Positions 16,830-27,512 of a stretch of DNA of 38,876 nucleotides are shown in pieces (positions within the stretch are counted from its first letter, which is position 1; every line of letters starts with the position of its first letter). The stretch is taken from NCBI GenBank assembly GCA_000226015.1, contig JH156524.1:172359-211234 (forward strand). The letters run 5' to 3'. Source of the stretch: Mnemiopsis leidyi. Taxonomy: Eukaryota > Ctenophora > Tentaculata > Lobata > Bolinopsidae. The notes under the pieces were generated by a model. That model made no database searches. It saw nothing but the letters and a program-made list of their open reading frames with translations, and was not told the DNA's origin. The position numbers and the translations under genes were made by a program.

Positions 16830-19440
16830 CCAAAACACTTGATGATGTGAACACTTCTACCGCGCTCAACATCTGTCAAGTGTCACTTCCTTTTTATATC
16901 GTGGTTTAACTTCGTCGGTATTTCTCCTCTCTTTTTGGCCGTGGAAGTGGCATGGATAGGCTGTTAATTGAAAACTGTCCGGTATATTTATGGTTGCATT
17001 ATAGGTGTTAATTTGGTCAACTGTGGTCGTCTTCACGGCCATTACCGGTAACCGAGCAATTAAAATCGCTCGTTCAATGATATGGCCTGTTACATAAATT
17101 CTTGCGTCTCTAAATTGGTTCCTTTTTACGGCCATCATAAAATTGATCTGTAATATTGATGATAGATTTGAAAATAAATTTTCAGTATTTTTTATTTTTA
17201 TACAGAGCAGTTGGGATTTTTGAGTCTTTTGACTTTCATATTATTTTTTTATTTTCGCAATTTCGCTACATAACATAGCTGTTTTAATTTTTCACCTTTG
17301 CCATGGAACCAGTGGCGAAAAGCCTTAATTTTCTTTCTCTGAGTGGTTCTTTAGTATAAGCGGACAGCTTCTACAGTTCGACGTGTCTAAATCAAAGCTT
17401 TGTAGGCAGCTGAATGACCATTGAGCGGTAGAAGGCTGCAGTACATTCCCCCGAATTTTTAACGGACGACTGACGGATAATATAAAGGGGTTCAATCAAA
17501 AAAGCTTAAGCGGAGGGGGGGGGGGCAAAATATTTGCTGTCTTCGAAAAAGAAATAACTTTACATAACGAAGCGTCGAAGCACGTTTTGGTTTTTTAATG
17601 CATGTAATAGGTTATTAATGTTCTTCTAGTTCAATATTCTTCTGACTGTCTTGGCTCAATTAGTAGACCACTGAAGATGTAGAGAATATAGGCAGTATTT
17701 ATCGGCCACTGACCGCTACAAAAGTCACACTGATCATTATATTTCATTAAGACATATAACCATGAAAAGATAGATGAATATCGAATATGGCGGTAATACA
17801 TAGAGGTGTTACAGCCTCGAGGGCGGGTCATTGTTAGAAAGTATTCAGTAATGATTGCTTGTCTGACGAGATTATGTTTGTCTCTTGTCTGCACATTCAT
17901 CAAGTTTATTGGATGTCAGAACATTTACATTAGATTCAGATGAAGTATGTTATTTCTGCCAGAATTAAGAATCCACATCAGAACATCTATACTTTTCAGT
18001 ATTTCACATTTGAAACCTCTTTATTCTCTAAGAATGTCTGTGAGAAACTTCATAGGTAGCACGGATCACTTCGTTATGCATTACTATTTTACCTGTGCCA
18101 AGGTATTTTCGAGACATTCTACTAAATCGATCGCACTAATTTCATCACTTTACTTGAGTTTTAACTTAAGCTTTTTAAGTCCAAATCAAACCGTAATCAA
18201 CCACTGCAACTCTGTCCAGGAACTCCAGGTGTTTCTGAAACCCTAAGAAAGGGTGTAACCCAAAATCCGCAATATTGATAGAATAATCAGTCACATGATC
18301 TTAGAATAAGACTTTTAACTCATTTCATGTTCGGTGATTCGGAATGAGGGTGAAAACGTGCAATTTCATTATATAATAGAACAGTACTACCGGGCCGAAG
18401 AGGTTTCGCAGATTTCAAACTCAAAGTATTTCAAAGCTTGTTTCTGTAGTTTGGTAACTTATCAAAATTAAAGGACGCATTCCAGGTCTGATCTGCTGAA
18501 GGTTCAACTAGTTTCGGCTGTTGAAGGCCATCCACGGGGTAAGGGGTTTTCAGGAGTGTCAATACTTTCAACAATACCATAATACAATTACAAGCAGTTT
18601 GAGGAGACATGGTTATCGCATGCCCGAAACTAGTTGAGCCTTTAGCTGCAGATCAGTATCACCCTGGAAAACGTCATTTACATCACATTCACAGCTTGAT
18701 CCTATCCTGTTTTATTCTGGGACAATTGCTGGCTATACGCCAAAGGTACCAGCTTGCCATGTTCCTCCTCAGTCCTTATAACGTCGTCAGCAAAAGCTTT
18801 CACAACAACATAATTATTTTTCAAATTTATTTGTCTTGCATTAACTTAGTCTTGGAAGTTTATCTATGTCAACAAGACTGCATTTGACCGCCGAAATCAG
18901 TACAAGGCCAATAAACCAAAAGATATGTCAAATTATGTGACGTCCCCTCACCAACGCCGTTTTCTTTTTGTGTAGATTATACTGTAGATTGCTAAAATTT
19001 CGAGATAATGTGATAATTTTTCAAATTAGGGCCATTAAGTTTATCTATAACTGAATGATTTCTTTATTATTACCAATATCGGGAGATTAAATGGTTCTAT
19101 ATTTATCCACAAATCACAATCGCTTTCGAATCAGCCCTCAGACCGTTCTGTTTCATGGCAATTTCCCAACATATTCTTCGATGTTAATTGCTATGTAGGT
19201 TACACTAAACCATCAATTTATTTTAAATTTCTCAGTTCAAACTTATTTGCACGCTGCATTCATGTAATTACATTTCTGGCGAATTAACATTTCAGCGAAT
19301 TATCATTTCCGCATTTGTAATTGCATCTCAATCGAAAGATAGAGATTAGAGACTAGGAAGATACATAGTAAACGCGAACCCGCGATTTTCAGCTTATTGT
19401 AGCACACGAGTTATCTTTTTGGTGCTCCAAACATACAAAA
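16830..19440. other. Gene-poor spacer after the ShKT-Ig gene
   Basis: I see no supported gene. AATAAA at 17173-17178 could serve the ShKT-Ig transcript. The short open frames (16866-17138 minus, 17631-17903 minus, 17947-18246 plus, 18609-18887 plus) lack recognisable domains. A G-run lies at about 17514-17524. An inverted repeat occupies 18495-18660 and is listed separately. Confidence 0.6.
18495..18660. repeat. Imperfect inverted repeat around CAACTAGTTTCGG
   Basis: The left arm (about 18495-18530, CTGATCTGCTGAAGGTTCAA then CTAGTTTCGG) is matched in reverse by the right arm (about 18624-18660, CCGAAACTAGTTGAGCCT then GCAGATCAG). The arms are separated by about 95 bp. The match continues weakly outward (TTCCAGG). 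It could be a small foldback transposon relic. Confidence 0.65.
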
Positions 19441-19448
19441 TATATTTT

Positions 19449-19870
19449 CTAAGCTATGCGGAGTTTTGAACTCAATATGTTTAGCAGGACAGTTACACTT
19501 TCATTTTGTCGTTCGCAGAGGCAATTAAACGGGCTAACGAGCAAAATTGTAATAGAAATATTTGTTTCATCTTCATCTTTATGTTTAGCCTTTAAAAAAG
19601 AGTAGTCCTCACACTTAAGCCACATGAAGACTGACATGATCAAGTAACTCAGAAGACTGGATAGAATGACTGCACACCACAGCGAGGGAAGAACTAGAAC
19701 TAGAAGGATTACAGTCCGCCCTCTGGAAAACGGATACAATGTCAGGAAGGGCCAGGAGTCTTTGGGAGACCTGTTTTTTGAGATTGTGAAGCGTGGGAAG
19801 ATTGGTTAGTTGATAATTTAGCATCAGCTGAACTAGCTGTTCATATGTTCTGCCAGCACCGCAGTCTGCA
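19449..19870 (-). other. Coding-like stretch of unknown identity, two overlapping frames
   Basis: After an acceptor-like TTATTTGCAG (minus strand, about 19867), one frame reads CGAGRTYEQLVQLMLNYQL and continues about 80 codons to a stop near 19615. A second frame, open from about 19805 to 19449, encodes a strongly hydrophobic segment (VILLVLVLPSLWCAVILSSL and onward) followed by a charged tail. Either could be a terminal exon, but neither matches a family I know and no partner exon was found nearby. Confidence 0.2.
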
Positions 19871-22800
19871 AATAAGAGTGTTTGCTTTTTGCTGCTGTCT
19901 CAGCTTCATTTTTATTCAAGTAGCTTATCTTCAATTTTAAGATATAGTACTATGTTTCTTCAATCTTTCTTGTGATTTTTATCTATTTAGTTTCCGAAAA
20001 TGGTACAAAATGGTCGTTCAGTGTCTACTTTTCTTCTTGAAGGAACAGGGGAATAAATATTTTTGGTTGCTGCATTAATGTAATTATCCAGAGCCCATGC
20101 ATTGATTTATTGTAGCCTTAGGATGTTTTTTCATAATTTTGTTTGTGCATGAATAATGAACATATATATTTATAGCATAATTAGCATCTATTCATACCGT
20201 TCAAAATTTTTCCATAAACTAATTGCATTTTTTTTTTAACCAGAAAGCAAAACGGTTGGATTCGTTGCTGAGAAAGAAAAATGGTCTATACTTTACTTCA
20301 CTTTTGTAATTGGAAATTAGTAATTTTGGTCGTTTCCTTTCTTGGTCCATGCGTCGCATAAATATTAATGCTCGAATTTATAACAAAGTCAGTATTCCGT
20401 TTTATTTTGCTTGTTTGTCATAATCTTTTAGGGTTTTGTCATTTTAATTTGTTACCCTTTTGAAGTTTTGCACTGCAAAATAATTTGTTGAATTTGTGGA
20501 ACGTATATCGACATTTTCTTGGAATTCGAAGCATTATTATTCATAAATCGTTAAATCTTGATTTTGCCAAGAACAATGGGTTTTCGAGTTTCTACTAATC
20601 AAAGCTAGCAATCATAAAAGATATATCATACTCATAGCACATGCCACATAGTACTTGTTTTTTTAAATCGAAATAATTGAAATACATTTTTCCAATTACT
20701 ATTTTAAACGTTTTATGTTATGTATATGTTGAAAAAGCATATATGTTGTTTCAACATTGCTTTCAATCTCGATCATTTCTTGAGTTTCCGAACAATTTTA
20801 CTTACAAGCTTTTCCAAACACAATTCTGTCCCAACATGGCTGCAATCTGCATGAACAAAGGACGCAAGCCCTCACTCAATTTCCATGTTTAATCATGACT
20901 TAGAATTTCATTGGGTTCTCATCAATCTTATCATAGCCATCAACAATCTTGTTATCAAAAGTAAGCTCACGAGTTGAGTCACATTCATTGTTATTCATCG
21001 ACTGTAAATCAAATTCAGCAATTGCTGTGCCATGTTTAATAGTATAGGAGGCTATACTATCTTACTACCAGTGATGCTGCTATTTCTGGTGCTTCTATCC
21101 CAGATTTCGAACTTCGCTGTAAATTGTTCAATGTTCATCCTTATAATTGTGACAGGTGACTCTCATAACTCATTATGATTATCAATTATGACATGCATGT
21201 ATGCATTATGCAACTTATTATGACTGTCACCATCAGAAACCAAATGCATATTCACAACGAACTCTACTCCCTATATGTTAAATCTCGGCTGGAGAACCTA
21301 TACGTCCTATGTCTTAACCCTGGACAGTGGGCAGTAGCTCAATAGTACCTTCCTGACCTCGTCTTTACTTACTATGAATACAGGGTGCTTCAAATGATAA
21401 TCACACGATTTGATGTGTACTTCGCACTTTTATATGTTACTCCAATAAAGGTTATGGTAGTCAATCTTAAATGCCGTATTTTAAAGGTCAAGCTGCCTTG
21501 CTCCCTTCTTGCTCAAAACTCAAAATTCAAGACCTTTCATAGAGAAAACCATACACACAATGCTAGTGTTTATCAACGTCATCCATTTTAAAAATGCAGT
21601 GTCAAATCGAATGATCCAATTTGATAAGCACTGAAAAATTCTTTGTTCCGATTGCGTTTAATTTCGATAGTAAAACTAAAAGCACGTGAAATTCAAGTCA
21701 GATTTTGACATGAATTATCCAAAATTTACATTTTTAAGCTCGCTAACCCGAGAGAAAGTATCATCATACCATGAAGATCACCGGTTACAGTTTAACGTTT
21801 CAAAACATGCTCTATTGCTTAGACTTTCGGAATGGTTTTTCGTCCAAAGAACAACAATCATGGTTCCAAAAGTCAAAGGATTACTTTTCGGAGAGGCAGC
21901 AATATTCGGGAACTCGTCAAAAAAGTCAGCACCAAAAATATGCGTAAGTTTTGGAAGCAAATATAATTTTCCAGCCTCGATGTAATGAATAGACTCATAT
22001 AATATGATTAAACTTAAATAAAATGTAGCACATGATGTTATTGTTATTTGACGAAAGTTTGTTATCCATCTAACTAAGTGCTGCCCGGAGATATTACAAC
22101 TTATTGGCGCTGAGATATGTTCTTTGTGGATTTAAGACATGTTTGTAAGTTGCATGATCATTTCACAACTTGAAGAGCCCCAAAGAAGAACAATTGGACA
22201 CTGGTTAAATTTCTCAAAAAAGGGACGCGGAATAATGTTTGTACTGTAAAAATTTTTTACAAATTGTTGGGGTACATTACGAAAAATATTGTCCATAAGA
22301 TCATCACTATTCTAATCTTATCAGCAAAAATTAGAAAATTATAAACTATCAGAAGTTTCATTAACTACCTAGCCAAATCTATTAAGTATACAGTTGGCCA
22401 TGGTTGATTATTTCAGCTAAGTTTTCCGAATTGCACATGTTTTCTTGGATCAAAATAGTTAACTTAAAGTACATGGTGGGAAGTCTTTTATAAACTAATA
22501 TGGCTCGATCATGATCTCAATTCTTTGGGTAAATAGTCTTGAAATTAAAAAACAATAGAATCATTATTTGTATACGCAACTCAGTCTGATCATGATGGAC
22601 AAAGCTGATGCAAAACAAAAGGTCACGTGACCAGACAGTTTTCGCGACATGAAATTGTTGATGTATTCGTGATTTCTGAGTTTGCTGAGCCGGAATCATG
22701 AGCTTTGTCGACAGGTCATTGGTGATGACGCTTATTGCTGCATCAAGCATTCAAGCGGGTTTTTGTCACCATCATTTATAATTCCGTTATTAGGCCCAAT

Positions 22801-22950
22801 TGTGCGAAAATGCGTTGAGGGATGTTTCTATTTGGTCGCACTAGTGTATTTGTTGACTGCTTTTAGACTTTTTTGTATTTAAACTTTAACAGCCTATAAT
22901 CAAAGGTCGAAGCTTGAAAATGTAGTAATTGAGCATTATCCAATTACATA
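19871..22950. other. AT-rich spacer, no gene seen
   Basis: Long AT-rich sequence with only short open frames (for example 20677-20892, 21385-21591, 21686-21985, 22517-22750 minus). None has motifs, plausible splicing partners or compositional signs of coding. No repeat array stands out. Confidence 0.55.
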
Positions 22951-22954
22951 CATT

Positions 22955-23828
22955 TGTATTGTTGGTGCACGTTCATATTAATTTTTACTGGTTTTGTTGC
23001 CGTGTTTCCATTCATTGATACTGTTCCTGTTGTTCTTGATTTTCTTGTTGAGTCTTTTGAGCTTGTTGACGTTGTTGTTCTTGTTGTTCTTTTTATTTTA
23101 ATTCTTGTTCTTTTTTATCTCGTTACTCTTGTAGTTGTTCTTGTGTTGTTATGTTCTGGTTATTTTGTTGTTCTTGTTGTAGGGTGCGCCCAATTTTCTG
23201 AATTTTTGCCCTGCAACCTTCCAGAGGTAGGTCTAGGTGTAACTAAGACAGGGATATAAAGTTTTTTGCATGTACCCAACGGGATATATTGCCTCTGTGA
23301 CGTTTTATATTTTGTGTCATGTTGAGCCGGCGCGAAATGTCCGCCGCCGCTCACCATGACGGAGCACTAGCAATAGCTTTGCTAGTACTTTTTGCGACCA
23401 GCAGCTTCGTGTAAATATCCAATAAACCAGTGTAACAACCATGTTTAGGATGTTGTGTACTTATGTATGTGGTATTTGGTTGTCNNNNNNNNNNNNNNNN
23501 NNNNNNNNNNNNNNNNNNNNNNNNNNNNNNNNNNNNNNNNNNNNNNNNNNNNNNNNNNNNNNNNNNNNNNNNNNNNNNNNNNNNNNNNNNNNNNNNNNNN
23601 NNNNNNNNNNNNNNNNNNNNNNNNNNNNNNNNNNNNNNNNNNNNNNNNNNNNNNNNNNNNNNNNNNNNNNNNNNNNNNNNNNNNNNNNNNNNNNNNNNNN
23701 NNNNNNNNNNNNNNNNNNNNNNNNNNNNNNNNNNNNNNNNNNNNNNNNNNNNNNNTTGTTGTTGTTGTTGTCGTTGTTGTTGTCGTTGTCGTTGTTATTG
23801 TCGTTTGTCGTTGTTCGTTGTTGTTGTT

Positions 23829-23871
<43 letters not shown>

Positions 23872-23892
23872 TTCTTATTGTTGTTGTTGTTC

Positions 23893-23924
<32 letters not shown>

Positions 23925-24075
23925 CTTGTTGTTGTTGTCGTTGTTGTTGTTGTTGTCGTTGTGTGGATAATCTTTTTGTTCTTATCATTCTTGCTTTTCT
24001 TATTGTTCCTGTTGTTCTTGCTGATCTTGTTGCAATTTTTGTCGTGTTGTTTTTGTTGTTATTTTTGTTCGTGTG
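22955..24075. repeat. GTT/TTG microsatellite region around an assembly gap
   Basis: Imperfect GTT and GTTCTT repeats begin near 23010. After the gap they become dense (23756-24070), with GTC interruptions. Open frames here translate to runs of Val, Leu or Cys (or Gln on the other strand) and are repeat artefacts. Confidence 0.95.
23485..23755. other. Assembly gap (271 Ns)
   Basis: A run of 271 Ns. The sequence directly to the right is a pure GTT-type microsatellite, the probable cause of the gap. True length is unknown. Confidence 0.98.
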
Positions 24076-24079
24076 TCCT

Positions 24080-25245
24080 TTAATTGTTCTTAAGCATAAT
24101 AGCAAATATCATGGACAGACGCTCATGCCTGTAGTAGGGTAAAGTATATGGGATCGCTATACAAAATTCGCTTAGCTGCACATCTGGCAAAACAAAAATC
24201 AGAAAATGGAACAACATCTACAGCCACAATTGGTGACTTGCATCATGCAAATGATATCCCAAGGATCGGATTCAGAAAAGCGACAGTATTTCAATCCATC
24301 GTAAGAAGACACAAGCAAAGACAAAACCATAATGGCGGCTTTCGCGAACGCAGGAAGCGGATGAACACTGCCAGCTTTCGAAACATTGTTGCATTTCAAA
24401 GCTTGGTAAAGAGAGTTACTGTTCAGAATAAAAGTGAGTTCTGGCTTCAGCACAGTCTTCAGGCTACTATTACTTTTTCTTTCGTGTTTCTGTTTTTTTG
24501 TCTGTTCTTCAGAAGGATATCGAGCAGTAATACCGCTTAGTGACACTTGCTGGCTGCCTTAGGCTATCAGAACGGCCCTATTTTGCTTGATAAATCTCAG
24601 ATTTAAGAAATGCTGTTTTGTAAGCACGGTTTAGGCTTTAATTTCGCTCCTGAAAACTAAGTTTTTTCACCAATAATTGGGTTTCTATTTTTTTGAACTT
24701 TCAAACTGTTATAACAGCAATGTGATTACAAAATCTAAATTGCAAATAAGACCTTTATGTCTGGGCAAGTGACCAAGTGTAAAAAAATAATTTAAGGGAC
24801 ACCGAAACACAAAATGACCAGTAATCTTGACTCGTTTCAATTTCTGAGTCGAGCAAACACGGATTTTGTAAAATTAAATATGTGTTAAAAAGGGTCTGAT
24901 TTTCAAAATCTGTAAACAAGAGGAAGAATGTTTGATTGTTTACAAATTTGGTAATATATCCTGATGTCCCCAAGGCTCAAGTATTCATTACCTAAAACCC
25001 GACCCATTTAAGAGATCTTTTTTGCAGAGATTTGAGCACTCCATAGTTGTTTCTGTAGATGGCCGCCATATGATGGAGCAATGCTCGAATTGGCTTCTCA
25101 CTTGGGATAGATAGAAGGCACGTCGTATACTTAGATTTTTTATCAAATTCCAATTGTCCGTTTCAGCAGGCCTAAGCGCTGATTTGCTCTAGAGTAAAGT
25201 AGAGTAAAGCAGTGCTGCGTCCGATTCACAGTGCTGCGTCCAATT
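24080..25245. other. Spacer, no supported gene
   Basis: The 130-codon frame at 24148-24540 (plus) has a basic N-terminal part and a hydrophobic end, but no recognisable domain, no splice context and no homologue I know. The opposite-strand frames are equally unsupported. A short direct duplication (CAGTGCTGCGTCC twice) lies at about 25211-25243. Confidence 0.5.
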
Positions 25246-25249
25246 TAGC

Positions 25250-25924
25250 TTGCCTTGAATATAAACTCAGAGATCGTTCTCAGTTTCAGTATAGTTGATA
25301 GGGCTGTTACCGATGCGTATATGAAGTTATTTTCATGGCCAGCACCTATTGAATTTGTTACTTTTCAGAACGTGACTCTAAGTCTAAGAAAGATGAAATT
25401 TCATCTTACTATTAGATGCCCAGTTTATAAGACTATTTATGTCTCTCTGCAGGATCCAATGGTCATCCTGGTTACAGAAACTGCGCCAAATTTTGGTGTC
25501 ATCTGCATAAATGGCAGTATTTGTGCCAGGGAATAAGTCACTCGTAATATCATTAAAAAAAAGGTAAAGAGAGTCGGACCTATGATAGGACCCTGAGGAA
25601 CACCAGATGCTACACGGCATTGACTTGACTCTTTGTTTCCAATGACCACCCTTCGGTATCGATCCTTCAGATAGCATTTGAAAAATTGTAAAAGAGAATC
25701 GTATACTCCGTATTGATACTTCATTTTACTTAGGATAATATCGTGGGTCACAGATTACAGAGCCAAAATTGCCTTCTGAAAGTCAAAATATATGACATTT
25801 GTGCGTACATTTTCATTTAGAGATAATGCTAAAGTATCACAGAAAGTAACAAGTTTGGATGTGCAGGACTTTTCTAACATAAAACCATGTTTTCTGAAGT
25901 CTATAAGGTGATTGTTTGCGCTAA
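25250..25924 (-). pseudogene. Non-LTR retrotransposon reverse transcriptase relic
   Basis: Minus-strand fragment of a LINE-type reverse transcriptase. In order: HGFMLEKSCTSKLVTFCD; VIYFDFQKA, the motif with the first catalytic Asp; SGVPQGPIIGPTLF; AIYADDTKIW, the catalytic YADD box; ILQRDINSLINWASNSKMKF; and the later IGNSPINYTETENDL. At least one stop follows QKA and at least one frameshift separates the VPQG and YADD parts, so it is dead. The motif series fits the CR1/L2/Jockey-like group. Neither the 5' end nor the endonuclease is present. Confidence 0.88.
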
Positions 25925-25934
25925 TAAACAAGTA

Positions 25935-27512
25935 AACAATTAATAAACATTAATCATATGCCTAATTGTTTTAGCTTTGACCTTTGTATGTAAAGACCTT
26001 GCCAACATCTGCGACGGATCAGCTGCGTTCGTCAAAACATGGTCACAATGTCACCTCTTTGTAAAACACTATGAAACTGTAGTTCATCCAAATTTATGGA
26101 TAAGTGTTATACTTATGAACACAATATATAGTCAATTCGATGGCATCTCAGCTCCAATGTTCATCAATCATCAGATTACGAATTGCATTCAATATTAATC
26201 AATGAAACAAAAAATCGCCACAAGGAATGCCTATACTTGCCTCATTAACCTATATTGGTAGATCAATCGCCTAAGCCGTGAGAAAACTTAGCTCTTAGGT
26301 TTAAATAGATACGACTTTGGTTTAACTTTATGTATAAGTCGGGAAAATTTTTATGAAGAAAGAAACTAGATAATTCGTCTTGCACGGACTAATGATGCTG
26401 TCGAGACATCCATCGGCAGGCACAGAAAATCTATTTTTCATAAACGATGGATGACACACTCACGACACACTCACGACATTTTTACGACATACTAACGACG
26501 TACACACTCAGTTTAAAGTACTTCTCATTTTACAATCGTGGCTTTTAGGTTTTTGTGGCACTGGATGATTAAAGGTGAAAAATGTATACAATTTCAAATT
26601 TCATATTTTTGACGCCCTGATAATTTCAAATCATGTTCAGCATCTCACGATCAGGTGTGTTATGACATTTGACTGACATTCTCATTTATGAAACTTATGC
26701 AGCTCAGTATCCTATAAGATGTTAAGTTTGTCACATATTCACAGAGCTATACCAAAATATTTGACCTCTCCTTTATAATGATGGGTTGTAATTGTAAATT
26801 GTGTAATGATAGTTTTAGCCTTATAGGTTTTAATCGTGATCAGCATTCCGTAACTGTGATTGCTTATTTAACTTTAAGCAAGTTTAATGTTTGCCTGGCC
26901 GGTTTTGATAAAACGCCTAAATGTCTATGTTGTTGACGTGGCGACAGTATTTTTCTTATGAGGTCTCGTTACAGTAAAAGAAGAGGTTACCCTCAAGGAA
27001 TCGTCGTTTTTAACATCTCAGGTGCGGTGGTGAATCTTGACTAGACCGTGGCAAGATGGATTTTAAGCTTTAAATCTCGTCTCAGCTGCAGCTGCAACTG
27101 CCTTACACTTCATTACTGCACGCATTGTGACATTTAATTGCCCGGAAATGTCCATCAAGTGTAGAACCAATTTCATGCAGCTAATCTTGCACAGTTCATA
27201 CCTTACAGGAGTAATTGAAATACCAATCTTTTGCTTTGCTCTAGTAGTAGTAGCAAATTGATTCGGTTTATAAATTGGAAAACGCCTTGATGGCGCGAGG
27301 CTCATTTATAAAATTACATCTATATAAGAAAAAGAATGTGCCCTATTTTTATCATTAATGGTGTGTCGTAAATATTGGTAAAGTTAATGACATATGAATT
27401 GCTTATTGAAAAAAAGAACATTCTTAAATTGATTTCTTCATTCCCGTTTTTTCATTCTTCAATACTTCGTTTCGGAGAATTTTTGCGCAAAGCTCAACCA
27501 GCAACTATTACG
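25935..27512. other. Spacer upstream of the DEG/ENaC gene
   Basis: No gene is supported. A short ACACTCACGAC/ACGACAT tandem tract lies at about 26455-26510. Open frames at 25977-26198 and 27063-27305 (minus) have no recognisable content. The frame at 27375-27512 is in frame with the channel's first exon and could extend its N-terminus by 46 residues, but it is AT-rich and more like leader sequence. Confidence 0.5.

Noticed and set aside
23010..24105. Open frames of poly-Val, poly-Leu, poly-Cys or poly-Gln around the gap
   Set aside because: Pure products of the GTT/TTG microsatellite and of Ns read as open sequence.
24148..24540. 130-codon plus-strand frame as a gene
   Set aside because: No recognisable domain, no neighbouring exons, and an overlapping antisense frame of equal quality; left as unsupported.
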